5,105 bases of DNA, taken from assembly GCA_900756715.1 (NCBI GenBank), contig CAAELC010000050.1, positions 1 through 5,105 on the forward strand. The letters are read 5' to 3'. This document shows positions 5,063 to 5,105 of the stretch, piece after piece. This DNA comes from an uncultured Oscillospiraceae bacterium (GTDB taxonomy: Bacteria; Bacillota; Clostridia; Oscillospirales; Oscillospiraceae). The first letter of the stretch is position 1. Every line of letters begins with the position of its first letter. The notes beneath the pieces are model-generated. The model did no database searches. It was not told where the DNA came from and worked only from the letters and a program-made list of their open reading frames with translations. Made by a program: the position numbers and the translations under genes.

Positions 5063-5104
5063 TTACCGCTGAAATTTTCTGCTCTCTGCCACCGCCATCT
5101 CATC
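5063..5104 (-). CDS. Possible C-terminal end of a leftward gene (start outside window)
   Basis: One minus-strand frame entering from the right edge is open for 13 codons (DEMAVAESRKFQR) and ends in TAA at 5065-5063. The terminator 126 bases further left fits a leftward gene ending here. Thirteen codons are far too few to identify a protein or to exclude chance. Confidence 0.2.
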   Translation of the reverse strand, partial: DEMAVAESRKFQR

Positions 5105-5105
5105 A

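Noticed and set aside
4696..5103. 135-residue leftward reading frame
   Set aside because: It runs through a terminator stem and into nadE, lacks a recognisable domain and a ribosome binding site, and looks like a chance frame.
1..5105. CRISPR array, tRNA, rRNA, transposase or phage gene
   Set aside because: No regularly spaced repeats, cloverleaf folds or recognisable mobile-element proteins were seen on either strand.

Overview
The window looks like ordinary chromosome from a moderately GC-rich member of the Bacillota, most likely a gut Clostridia/Oscillospirales-type organism. That assignment is inferred from protein style (single-chain glycyl-tRNA synthetase, long bacterial AlaX, MepA-like MATE pump, ammonia-type NadE), from strong AGGAGG-type ribosome binding sites and from U-tailed hairpin terminators. 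No database comparison was possible.

Layout, left to right. The 3' part of glycyl-tRNA synthetase (2-814, +) enters from the left edge. Next comes an unusual intergenic stretch (815-1160): a terminator-like hairpin, three further tight hairpins, a second near-identical copy of the last 96 bases around the synthetase gene end (751-846 and 965-1063), and a hairpin leader. An AlaX-type alanyl-tRNA editing protein follows (1161-2309, +) and is closed by a very strong terminator. Immediately behind that, an extended -10 promoter drives a MATE multidrug/cation antiporter (2467-3867, +). A bidirectional terminator (3897-3925) separates it from a convergent NAD synthase, nadE (3974-4744, -), which has its own promoter and a perfect Shine-Dalgarno. 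The last ~360 bases hold no confident gene: they contain a second bidirectional hairpin terminator, a 16-base palindrome, a helically phased direct repeat and possibly the last codons of a leftward gene at the right edge.

Functionally, the first two genes both concern aminoacyl-tRNA quality: GlyRS charges tRNA-Gly, and AlaX removes wrongly attached amino acids (Ser, Gly) from tRNA-Ala. The pump and NadE appear to be independent single-gene units bounded by terminators. No mobile element gene, CRISPR array, tRNA, rRNA or known riboswitch was seen. The most noteworthy structure is the duplicated glyQS gene end, whose borders coincide with inverted repeats and which brackets a hairpin array. It may be the scar or the body of a small undescribed intergenic element.
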